Of a stretch of 9,334 nt of DNA, positions 1 to 7,151 are shown in pieces. The notes beneath the pieces are model-generated. The model had not been told where the DNA came from. It did not search any database and saw only the letters and a list, made by a program, of their open reading frames with translations. Positions within the stretch are counted from its first letter, which is position 1. Each line of letters begins with the position of its first letter. The stretch comes from an uncultured Bacteroidaceae bacterium (GTDB lineage Bacteria; Bacteroidota; Bacteroidia; Bacteroidales; Bacteroidaceae). The translations under genes were made by a program, and so were the position numbers. The stretch covers positions 1-9,334 of the forward strand of contig CAKRMO010000026.1 of the NCBI GenBank assembly GCA_934364765.1, written 5' to 3'.

Positions 1-17
1 TGCCGTGTAAACTTCAT
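1..17 (-). CDS. Possible start of the next operon gene (cut by window edge)
   Basis: An ATG on the minus strand at 17-15 opens a frame reading M-K-F-T-R before the window ends. It lies 24 bases after the stop of the outer-membrane barrel gene, in the same direction, and a Lys after the initiator Met is common at the start of an exported protein. Only five codons are visible, so coding status and function cannot be judged; it could equally be non-coding. Confidence 0.25.
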
Positions 18-41
18 CTTCCGCAAAAGTCTCAAACCGTC

Positions 42-2984
42 TTATTCGTCTCCCGGGCGTTTCTTTGGCTTAATGTCCAGGCGGTACGTAAGGTGGAGCA
101 TGGCGTAGCTCGGAATCACGTTCGAGAAAGACTCAACCCTTCCCTGCGCGTTGAGGCTGCGCGTAATGTTTGACAGGTTGTGCAGAATGTCGAAGCCCTC
201 CAGCGTAAGGATGAGCGTGCTTTTCATGAAGCCTTTCGACAGGCGTGCGTTCCACACAAAGTCGTTTGTGTTCATGCCCTTGTCCTCGTAGCCGTAGCGG
301 CTGTACATCATAAGGTCGGTGGAGAAGTCGATGTCTTGCGGTAAATTCCAGTTGTATGTCAGTCCGTATTTCAGGTTCTCCACGTTCACGGTATTGAAGC
401 CTTTGCGGCGGCTTGTGGCGTTATACCAGTCCACGCTCGCCACTGCGCCTATTCGCATTTTGCCTATTTTGCCGATATTGCCAAGGTTCACCCCGGCGTT
501 TATATATTCCGAAAGCCTTACATTGTGAACGTCGCTGCGCATGGAGGAGGCGTTTGCGTCCCCCGACAGGTCAACGCTGTTGGTGTAGTTGGCAATGGTG
601 AACGTGCTGATGTCCCAGCGGCGTTTCTTGTCGAGCGGAGTGTAGTAGTAATATCCCCCGAAGATTTTCCAGTTGCCGTTCACGTTGTCGGGCTTCATGG
701 TGCTTATGCCCGTGTTGCGGTCGTAGGTGCGCCCTATTGCGAGGGCGTTTTGCGTTATGGTGTAGTTTATGTCCCAATGCCAGTTTACGCCCTTTCCCGT
801 ATCGTAGAACAATCGCTGGAAACTCAAGTCGTAGGTGCGGGAGTCTTTAAGCCCGGTGTTTCCAACGTATATGTTCATCGGGTCTGTGTCGTCCTTGTAC
901 CACGGCACAAAGTATAGCACATCGGGAGCCGACTGCGTGCTGTTTATGCGTATGTCGTATGTGCGGCATTGCGAACCAACGCTGTCCCGCTTATATTTGC
1001 GGCACTCTATGCGGAGACTCGGGTCGAAGATTGCATAATGGCGGCTTGTGTTTGCACGCCTGCCATCGCGGAAATAGCGTATGTTGTCGCGGGTGAAAGC
1101 TACAGGCACATGGAAGTCGATTTCCCATGCCCTATCTTTTATGTCATACCGCTCATAACGTAAATACAGCTCCGCGTGATGCTTGTTGTTCATCCGCATG
1201 GAGTTGTAGGAGTCCCTCACGCTTTTCGCAAGCATCATCGAGTCGCTTGTGGAGGGCAGCGAACCGAACGGCAGCAGCGTTTCATCGCCAAGCCGGTCGA
1301 AACTGAACAGGTCGCGGTTTGCCGAAGAATAGTTTTGAGAATATGAATAACTTGGCGTGAGCTTTACGTATCTTGTAAGCTTCATCCAGTTGCTTATGTC
1401 CGCTCTGAAACTGTACGCTTCGCTGGGGAGGAGGCTGTATTGGTTTCTGAAGATGCCCTCTGCCCCGGTTTTCGGAAATTCGGTTTTCTGCATATTGAAT
1501 GCCCGGCTTTTACTTTTGGTGTATGAACCCGAACCGACAACCGTTATTTTCGATGGAGAAAGCCATGGAGCGTCGAATGTTACTGACGACAACCCCGAAA
1601 CTCCGTATTGGTGGGAGCGGTTAAGCCCCATTCTACGGCTGCGGTTTATAAGCATTCTTTTTATGTCGTTGCTGCTTGCCGGCATGAATATGCTGTCGAG
1701 TATCGCGCTGCCGTTTTTGTAAACATTCTCCGTGAGCGCGGATGCGAGCGCAACGCTACGGTTGCGGGTGTTGCTGTATGAGAATGTGGGCGAGAACCTC
1801 GCATACGCCTTTTTCTGGTATCTGAAAGAGTGTGTCGTGTAAAACGAGGTGTTGAAGTCCTTTGACGAGTTGCGCGAAAGCCCGTAGGTGTCGCCGCCGC
1901 TAAGAAAGTTCGCACTGTTCGAGAACGTGCGGTTGTCCATGTTCTGGTATTTCATTTCCGCACCGCCTTTTGCGCGGAAAACGTTTTTCTTGTCCTCCAC
2001 ATTATAATCGAGTGCGCCCTTGCGGGTTGCCACCAATCCGCCGCCCACCTCTGCGGAGCTCCAGTCGCCGTTCTCGCCCGGACGGCGGCTGTCGTTAATG
2101 TTGTTCATCAGGGCATAGAGCGAAAGGCGCGACTGCGGGGTGAACCTCATTGCGAACATACGCGCCAGATAGCGGTTCTCCGTGCCGCCGGCAACTTCGG
2201 CGTTGCCCATGTAGCCTATCGAGTATTGGCGTTTCAGGTTCACGTCCATAACGTACGGCTTCTTGCCGTCTAAGTTCTCGCCGAAGAACTTGCTTTTCTC
2301 ACTCTCCTTTTCATAAACCTTTATGTCCTTAACCATGTATGCGGGTAGGTTGTCGAGCATAATCTGCCTGTCGTGGTTGAAAAACTCCTTGCCGTTCAAA
2401 AGCAGTTCCTCGACCCTGCGCCCGTTCACAATAATCTCTCCATTGTCTTTAAGCTGCACGCCGGGCATCTGCCGCAATATGGCATCGAGCATACTGCCGT
2501 GTTCCAATTGGAATGCGTCGGCATTATATACCACCGTGTCTCCTTTCAAGTAGAATTTAACCTTGGTGGCCTTTACTACAGCCTCGCCAAGTTTGTGTTC
2601 CATAGGTTTTAATTTCATAAGGAACTTCGAGCCAATAATCATAAACTGTTCCGTTTTCTTCAATTTTGCCACAAAGGGGATGTAAAGTGTTTCGTACTTG
2701 GGATGTTTTACGCATATAATGTATTTTCCCCCTTCTTTTGTGTGTCTAAAGTATATAGTACCTATTTTAGAACCGTCAGAATCCGATTCAAAGGTTTTCA
2801 TGCTATCAACTACAACGCTGTCTGCTGTCATAAGATATGCGTCTGCGTTTACAACAGGACGATACGTAATCTTGTTGACTACACCTGCAACTACGATGAT
2901 TTTTTCATTGTCGTCTTGCGCCATTGTATGCGTCGCTGCAAACAACAAAAATATAATGGATGTTATCGTGAAATTTCGTATCAT
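42..2984 (-). CDS. TonB-dependent-receptor-like outer-membrane beta-barrel protein
   Basis: This is a 980-residue outer-membrane barrel protein of the Bacteroidetes TonB-receptor-like type. Residues 1-22 form a signal peptide (hydrophobic TSIIFLLFAATHTMA, likely cleaved before Gln23). Residues about 29-128 look like a carboxypeptidase-regulatory/Ig-like domain. Residues about 135-250 form a plug-like domain, with the family's typical pattern 'LDAILRQMPGVQLKDNG', 'INGR'-like 'VNGRR' and 'LLLNGKEFF'. The rest alternates aromatic and polar residues as barrel strands do, to the charged tail KPKKRPGDE. I see no obvious TonB box and no substrate signature. It is the last complete gene of the peptide operon, 56 bases after the precursor, with a strong hairpin between them. 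A role in export, uptake or sensing of the modified peptide is inferred from position only. Its first ~150 codons are clearly more AT-rich than the rest. Confidence 0.85.
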   Translation of the reverse strand: MIRNFTITSIIFLLFAATHTMAQDDNEKIIVVAGVVNKITYRPVVNADAYLMTADSVVVDSMKTFESDSDGSKIGTIYFRHTKEGGKYIICVKHPKYETLYIPFVAKLKKTEQFMIIGSKFLMKLKPMEHKLGEAVVKATKVKFYLKGDTVVYNADAFQLEHGSMLDAILRQMPGVQLKDNGEIIVNGRRVEELLLNGKEFFNHDRQIMLDNLPAYMVKDIKVYEKESEKSKFFGENLDGKKPYVMDVNLKRQYSIGYMGNAEVAGGTENRYLARMFAMRFTPQSRLSLYALMNNINDSRRPGENGDWSSAEVGGGLVATRKGALDYNVEDKKNVFRAKGGAEMKYQNMDNRTFSNSANFLSGGDTYGLSRNSSKDFNTSFYTTHSFRYQKKAYARFSPTFSYSNTRNRSVALASALTENVYKNGSAILDSIFMPASSNDIKRMLINRSRRMGLNRSHQYGVSGLSSVTFDAPWLSPSKITVVGSGSYTKSKSRAFNMQKTEFPKTGAEGIFRNQYSLLPSEAYSFRADISNWMKLTRYVKLTPSYSYSQNYSSANRDLFSFDRLGDETLLPFGSLPSTSDSMMLAKSVRDSYNSMRMNNKHHAELYLRYERYDIKDRAWEIDFHVPVAFTRDNIRYFRDGRRANTSRHYAIFDPSLRIECRKYKRDSVGSQCRTYDIRINSTQSAPDVLYFVPWYKDDTDPMNIYVGNTGLKDSRTYDLSFQRLFYDTGKGVNWHWDINYTITQNALAIGRTYDRNTGISTMKPDNVNGNWKIFGGYYYYTPLDKKRRWDISTFTIANYTNSVDLSGDANASSMRSDVHNVRLSEYINAGVNLGNIGKIGKMRIGAVASVDWYNATSRRKGFNTVNVENLKYGLTYNWNLPQDIDFSTDLMMYSRYGYEDKGMNTNDFVWNARLSKGFMKSTLILTLEGFDILHNLSNITRSLNAQGRVESFSNVIPSYAMLHLTYRLDIKPKKRPGDE

Positions 2985-3000
2985 AATTTTATATCATTTA

Positions 3001-3032
3001 GTTTCGCAGGATGCCTAAGCACCCTGCGAAAC
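3001..3032 (-). promoter_or_regulatory. Strong intercistronic RNA hairpin between precursor and barrel gene
   Basis: GTTTCGCAGG (3001-3010) and CCTGCGAAAC (3023-3032) are perfect 10-base inverted arms. In the minus-strand transcript the stem continues inward through a G-U pair (3022/3011) and three more pairs, giving 14 pairs closed by a UUAG tetraloop. It starts 8 bases after the precursor stop and ends 16 bases before the next ATG. The following bases are AT-rich but not a U-run, so a classical intrinsic terminator is not supported. A stabiliser or processing element that raises precursor mRNA above the downstream gene, or a leaky terminator, fits better. The structure is seen; the role is inferred. 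Confidence 0.7.
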
Positions 3033-3040
3033 GGTTTCAC

Positions 3041-3355
3041 TTAAAACAGCAGTGAAGTTCCTGCACTTGCATACCAGATACCTCCAATGTACGTTGTTGT
3101 TGTAGTGGTTGGAAGCGTTGTTGTGGTTGGGGAGGGTGGTATAACCGGTCCCGGCACCGTAGTGGTGGTTGTGGTGCAAGATACGTTGCAACCTGTGTTT
3201 TTTACACAGATAAGTTGGAAACCGGCACCCGAAGCCGGGTTCGCAGATGGTGTTAAAGCAACAAAGCCACCTCGCAGTTGTCCTTCAAGATTTTTCTGGA
3301 TAGCAGGTATTTCCTGCTCTAAGGCGATCAAAGCCTTTTTCTTGTTCGCTCTCAT
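3041..3355 (-). CDS. Putative RiPP precursor peptide: double-Gly leader, Cys and Thr/Pro-rich mucin-like core
   Basis: A 104-residue peptide lies directly after the radical SAM gene. The leader (1-30) is charged and helical, ending in LEGQLRGG, a double-glycine site like those cut by C39 peptidases. The predicted core (31-104) starts FVALTPSANP, has Cys50, Cys56 and Cys60, then Thr runs at 61-66, 77-80 and 83-88 joined by VPGPVIPPSP and LP, and ends in the hydrophobic IWYASAGTSLLF. Thr codons are mixed (ACC, ACA, ACT, ACG), so this is not a simple triplet-slippage tract. I chose the ATG at 3355 because the leader then looks typical and AT-rich sequence precedes it. An in-frame ATG at 3382 would add nine residues (MFNQFNYSH), but it sits one base from a small hairpin. 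Thr glycosylation by the operon's glycosyltransferase and SPASM-enzyme modification are inferred from the neighbours. Confidence 0.75.
   Translation of the reverse strand: MRANKKKALIALEQEIPAIQKNLEGQLRGGFVALTPSANPASGAGFQLICVKNTGCNVSCTTTTTTVPGPVIPPSPTTTTLPTTTTTTYIGGIWYASAGTSLLF
3092..3175 (-). repeat. Thr/Pro tract of the precursor core with an internal duplication
   Basis: This segment encodes T6, a ten-residue Pro-rich linker (VPGPVIPPSP), T4, LP and T6. All three Thr runs start with ACC and end with ACG. The second and third are both preceded by CCA, and differ by two extra ACA codons and one ACA/ACT change, which points to a short internal duplication followed by length change. Resemblance to mucin-type O-glycosylation substrates (dense Thr with Pro at nearby positions) is a protein-level comparison, not proof of glycosylation. 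Confidence 0.7.
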
Positions 3356-3383
3356 ATGAGAATAATTAAATTGGTTAAACATG

Positions 3384-3397
3384 CCCTTGTAAAAGGG
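3384..3397 (-). promoter_or_regulatory. Small hairpin before the precursor gene
   Basis: CCCTT (3384-3388) and AAGGG (3393-3397) form a 5-base stem with a 4-base loop in the short gap between the radical SAM stop (3404) and the precursor. It lies just before the alternative ATG at 3382 and 28 bases before the preferred ATG at 3355. It might affect translation of the precursor or mark an RNA processing site, but the stem is short enough to be chance. Confidence 0.3.
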
Positions 3398-3403
3398 ACT
3401 ATT

Positions 3404-4702
3404 TTAATTGTTCTTGCCAGTTCTCAATATATAATCCAAACGCCCTTTGATTATATCGTCTTTTTCTTTTTGGGAATAGCCCAATATGCATCCGTGGACA
3501 CCATTGGACAATTTTGTCTGTGAGCAACCACCATGACAAATTGGAAACACCTTGCATTTTTGGCATACAGGATTTCCGTATTTCAATGCCATCCGTTTCT
3601 TATACAGTTCATTCCATTCTATCTGCCCATCGTCATTTAATGTTCCTTCTGCGTTTTCCGGGTTGAAACAAATGGCGGTACACTTATATACCAAACCATC
3701 ATAATTAATGGTGGCTTGGTTTTCTGCATCATTTTTGCAGCGTTCCTTGTTAAAGCGTTTCTCTATTCTTACCTGGCACGATTGAGTGTTGTAGAAAGAG
3801 GCCATATTCATGGCTTTCTCGCGTATTTCCCTGTACGCTTCTTCCTGCCACACCTGTTGGAAATCGAAGAACAAAAGTTTTCTTTCTTCTTCGGACAAAT
3901 CTTCAAATTCGTCAAGAACATCAATGAAGCTGTCCACATTGTTTTTAGTGTAGTTAAAACGGTTGTTTACATACATTCCTGTACGCAGAGTGTCCTTTAT
4001 GTTTTTTATTATTATGTCGAAAGTGTCGTTCCCATCTTTTGTGCTGCGGGATATGTTGTGTTCCGTACGATTACCGTCTATGGTTATTTGAAAAACAAGT
4101 TTGCTCTGTAAATTGAGCGACAGTATTTCTTTGCGTACCTCGTCCGTCAAAAGCACGCCGTTTGTGGTCATGTCTATATGCAAGTCCACATCGTTTTGTT
4201 CGCATATCTCTTTTGCAAACTTCATTAAGGGCAAAACAACGCCCTTGAATTGCATAAGCGGTTCACCGCCAAAAAAGCTCAGCGAAAAATTTTTGAGTGG
4301 CTTGCGGACGACATTTCCAATCAATTTGTAAACTCGTTCAAGAACTTTTGCCGGCATGTCTGCGTGTGCCTTGTGCTGCTCATAGCAATACCAGCAACGC
4401 AGGTTGCAGTCTATTGTCGGATATATTGTTAGGTAGAAAGATGTTTGGTCGCAATCCTCCTTTTCCCACTGGCTGATTACAGTTTGCTCTTCATTGTCAG
4501 TATCGTTTACAACCATTGATAGTTTTGACATTGCGCCATACAATTCCGGGTGGATTTCCTTTATTTTGGAAACATCCTCCATATTAGTTTTTACAATGTC
4601 GGCTATCTCGGGGTTGAGCATCAGTATGCCGTCCGTTGCAATATTGTACAGAATGGTACGGTCGTCTTTGGGGATCAAAGAATTATATTTGCTGTATTTC
4701 AT
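3404..4702 (-). CDS. Radical SAM/SPASM-domain peptide maturase
   Basis: A 432-residue radical SAM enzyme that probably modifies the adjacent precursor. The N-terminal ~90 residues (FN/YN-type 'KYNSLIPKDDRTILYN') resemble the front of other peptide maturases. The [4Fe-4S]/SAM site is CNLRCWYC, with Cys99, Cys103 and Cys106, and SFFGGEP (142-148) is the SAM-binding GGEP motif. The SPASM domain is complete by eye: Cys322, Gly336-x4-Cys341, Cys345, then Cys380-x2-Cys383-x5-Cys389-x3-Cys393 and Cys405, enough for two auxiliary clusters. Known SPASM peptide maturases make Cys-alpha-carbon thioethers or C-C crosslinks; the bond made here cannot be told from sequence. The start at 4702 overlaps the preceding gene's stop as ATGA, implying translational coupling. 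The frame continues 32 codons further upstream to 4798, but that extension lies inside the glycosyltransferase gene and is Arg/Lys/Thr-rich, so I reject it. Confidence 0.9.
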   Translation of the reverse strand: MKYSKYNSLIPKDDRTILYNIATDGILMLNPEIADIVKTNMEDVSKIKEIHPELYGAMSKLSMVVNDTDNEEQTVISQWEKEDCDQTSFYLTIYPTIDCNLRCWYCYEQHKAHADMPAKVLERVYKLIGNVVRKPLKNFSLSFFGGEPLMQFKGVVLPLMKFAKEICEQNDVDLHIDMTTNGVLLTDEVRKEILSLNLQSKLVFQITIDGNRTEHNISRSTKDGNDTFDIIIKNIKDTLRTGMYVNNRFNYTKNNVDSFIDVLDEFEDLSEEERKLLFFDFQQVWQEEAYREIREKAMNMASFYNTQSCQVRIEKRFNKERCKNDAENQATINYDGLVYKCTAICFNPENAEGTLNDDGQIEWNELYKKRMALKYGNPVCQKCKVFPICHGGCSQTKLSNGVHGCILGYSQKEKDDIIKGRLDYILRTGKNN

Positions 4703-7125
4703 GGTACGAATTTTTCTTGTTTCAGTTTTTGTATTTTTAGTGATTTCATGACTGCCAGCGAGGTGTTCATTGTCATGTCTGTAAGGGCATTGCTCCAATA
4801 TTTGCTGTTTTTAGGTATAAAGGAACTGCATTCAAGCCATTCGCGAATGTTCAAAGGCATATCATTCTCTTCATACCCATGTTCTGTCAACAGCAATATA
4901 CGGAAGGCGTAGGAGATTGCCGTAAACGAATGGCTGTCGTTTATAATTCTTTGTGCAGCATCTTTTATCTCTGCAAGCATCGTCTCGTCAAACACCTTTG
5001 TGTTTCCGTTCTTATACGAATAGCGAAGCCTTGCTGCATAGTAAGCAATGTATCCGCCAATGCCAAGTCCGAAGTCTTCGCCCGACATAGTGTTTGAAAC
5101 TTCTGTCAAATTTATATAAGACAATTGCTTGTCTATCATTTTAAGCAAGTACTCTGTTTCGTCTTCTATAAGTCCGTTCTCTTTTGCATATATAAGTCCC
5201 CAGCCTATGCCGGCTAAGCCATGGCGGAAATTTAGTGGGAGACATTCTTTTCTTATGTCTGTAGCAATTTCGCTCCATAACTTTTCCACGGCAGAACCAA
5301 TGCAGTCCTGCCAGTTTATTTCCGCATAATGGCAAAGCCATATAAGCAGTCCCAGTTTCCCCTCACACAAACCGTCTTTTTCGGGAATATTGTTTAACAG
5401 ATAATCCAGTATATGTGGCAAGCGATCCGAATAGCGGATGAGTTCATAATTTTCATTGCGCAGTATTCTTTGCTGCAACTTCACCAGGAAAGAGAAATCC
5501 CGGTTGCTAATTTTCTTGTAATAAGCTTTCCTGTCAATCCATTTGTACTGCTCTTTCTTAAGTCTTTTTATGGCGTACTTATAATTATATCTTTCGCTTA
5601 GATAGAAATACGCCAAATTCATTGCGTGCCACGATTGCGGGTACAAAAGGTGGGAGATTAAGAGCTGGTTGTAAACCTCCACAGCCTTATAACGTCTGAA
5701 AGGCGAAGTTCTGCGGTATATGTGTCCAATCACCACGTTTTTCACCAACAGGCATTTTCCGCCTTCAAGCCATGCTTTCAAGCTTATATACGGCTCGTCG
5801 CTCCCATACGACACAAGCCCTTCCAACCCTTTAAGATACTGCCAATACCGTTTGCTTGCAGCATAACCGGCTCCCAAAATTGCTGAAATAGGGTCTGTTT
5901 TCGGGTCGTTTGAGTATTCGTGCGTATTCCAGCGTATGTCAACTAAGCAAATCCCTTTTAGGAAAGGAAAAAAAGCACCGTAGTTGGTGGATTCCATAGG
6001 AAAATCCGACACCACGCCGTTTTCCTTTTGCAAAGCATGACCTTGGCAGCAAAGAATGCACCTGTCATCGTTTTTCAGTAGCGTGGTCAAGATCTCCTCC
6101 CAATCTTTCGCATAAAATCTCATGTGTCCGTCCAGCAAAAGGAAATAAGGGGTTTGGCACAATTCAATGCCTAAGTCTCGTGAAGCGGCAACTCCCTTTC
6201 TTTCCATGTTAAAGACATAATAGACATTGTATTTCTCCAGTTCCTCCATATAAGGATAGCCGTCTGTGGAAAGGTCGTTGATAGTAATAATATCCACTGC
6301 ATCGCCCACGGTTTCGCGGACACTTTTAACGGTATTCACGATTTCCTCGCCCTCGTTTAGGAATGGGATTATGACCGTAAGCCTTTTCCCCGTGTTTTCT
6401 ATTGCGGGAATTGGGCATGGCGGACAAAATTTCTTAGCCAACCAATTTTGCAAATCCAACGCAACCTTGTTTGCCGACTCCGCCTGTATGTCGGTGTGGA
6501 CGGAGCTTGCCTGGGTGGGGGAGATGCGGTACTCTATGAGAATGTCGGGTATGTTTTCTATGTGAAGCCCCAATTTCAGCATATCCGCCCAAAAGCCGTA
6601 ATCATCGGAATACAGATAGCGTTGCTTGTATCTAAGGTTGTGCCTCACAATGGTCTCACGGCGCAGCATCACCGATGGGTTCACGATAAGGTTGGCTTTG
6701 AGGAAATCGTTCACAGTGAACTTCCTGTTCGCCTCCACAGTGAATTTTCCCGTTGCCGCCCCGAAGCACACAGCCCTGCCGCCCAATGCGTCGATTTCGG
6801 GGTGCGCCTCCATATAGTCGTATTGTATTTTCAGGCGGTCGGGGAGCATACGGTCGTCATGATCCAAGCGGGCGATGTATTTCCCCTTTGCCTCGTAGAG
6901 CAGCCGGTTCTCGGTCTCGATGAAGTTGTGTTCACACCTTATGAGCCTTATGCGGGAATCTTTGTATCTTTCCACGATTTCGCACGTGTCGTCGGTTGAG
7001 CAGTCATCGCCGACCAGCAACTCAAAATCGGAGAACGTCTGGTTGAGCACACTTTCTATAGTCTCCCTGATAAAGGGGGATGAGTTGTAGGTTGTGATCA
7101 TCACCGTTATCCGGTTTGTTCTCAT
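4699..7125 (-). CDS. Fused double glycosyltransferase (GT2 + polypeptide-GalNAc-transferase-like) with C-terminal LanC-like domain
   Basis: An 808-residue, apparently cytoplasmic three-part protein; I see no signal peptide or membrane segment. Residues ~5-235 are a GT2 domain: ITVMITTYNSSPFIRETIES, then VGDDCSTDD (Asp40/41) and the metal-binding LDHDD (Asp88, Asp90). Residues ~248-480 are a second GT-A domain: LTVIIPFLNEG, INDLSTDG, a DxH motif (Asp332-Gly-His334), then GAGYAASKRYW, GSDEPYISLKAWLEGG and VIGHIYRR, which follow the layout of polypeptide GalNAc-transferases. Residues ~480-570 are a basic, Tyr-rich linker. Residues ~570-800 have Gly-rich helical-hairpin repeats of the LanC type (GLCEGKLGLLIWL, FRHGLAGIGWGL, FGLGIGGYIAYY), but no WCxG or CHG zinc motifs. 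It is the first operon gene and overlaps the maturase by four bases. Glycosylation of the precursor's Thr tracts is inferred. The first ~275 codons are more GC-rich than the rest. Confidence 0.85.
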   Translation of the reverse strand: MRTNRITVMITTYNSSPFIRETIESVLNQTFSDFELLVGDDCSTDDTCEIVERYKDSRIRLIRCEHNFIETENRLLYEAKGKYIARLDHDDRMLPDRLKIQYDYMEAHPEIDALGGRAVCFGAATGKFTVEANRKFTVNDFLKANLIVNPSVMLRRETIVRHNLRYKQRYLYSDDYGFWADMLKLGLHIENIPDILIEYRISPTQASSVHTDIQAESANKVALDLQNWLAKKFCPPCPIPAIENTGKRLTVIIPFLNEGEEIVNTVKSVRETVGDAVDIITINDLSTDGYPYMEELEKYNVYYVFNMERKGVAASRDLGIELCQTPYFLLLDGHMRFYAKDWEEILTTLLKNDDRCILCCQGHALQKENGVVSDFPMESTNYGAFFPFLKGICLVDIRWNTHEYSNDPKTDPISAILGAGYAASKRYWQYLKGLEGLVSYGSDEPYISLKAWLEGGKCLLVKNVVIGHIYRRTSPFRRYKAVEVYNQLLISHLLYPQSWHAMNLAYFYLSERYNYKYAIKRLKKEQYKWIDRKAYYKKISNRDFSFLVKLQQRILRNENYELIRYSDRLPHILDYLLNNIPEKDGLCEGKLGLLIWLCHYAEINWQDCIGSAVEKLWSEIATDIRKECLPLNFRHGLAGIGWGLIYAKENGLIEDETEYLLKMIDKQLSYINLTEVSNTMSGEDFGLGIGGYIAYYAARLRYSYKNGNTKVFDETMLAEIKDAAQRIINDSHSFTAISYAFRILLLTEHGYEENDMPLNIREWLECSSFIPKNSKYWSNALTDMTMNTSLAVMKSLKIQKLKQEKFVP

Positions 7126-7151
7126 GGCTTGGTTTTTTCTATATCATGTGG

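Noticed and set aside
525..917. 130-codon plus-strand frame inside the barrel gene
   Set aside because: Antisense shadow of a full-length, domain-supported gene; Val/Arg-rich without motifs.
3092..3175. Simple trinucleotide microsatellite or CRISPR-like array
   Set aside because: Thr codons are mixed and the linkers are non-repetitive; there are no regular repeat-spacer units.
3087..3359. Val-rich 90-codon plus-strand frame opposite the precursor
   Set aside because: The Val runs are the reverse-strand reading of the Thr codons (ACC/ACA read as GGT/TGT-shifted GTN); it has no independent support.
4699..4798. Longer start for the radical SAM protein (32 extra residues)
   Set aside because: The extension lies wholly inside the glycosyltransferase gene; the ATGA overlap at 4702 gives a standard coupled start and a typical maturase N-terminus.
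4699..5415. Functional lanthionine cyclase
   Set aside because: Zinc-ligand motifs are missing and no dehydratase is present, so lanthionine formation is not supported.
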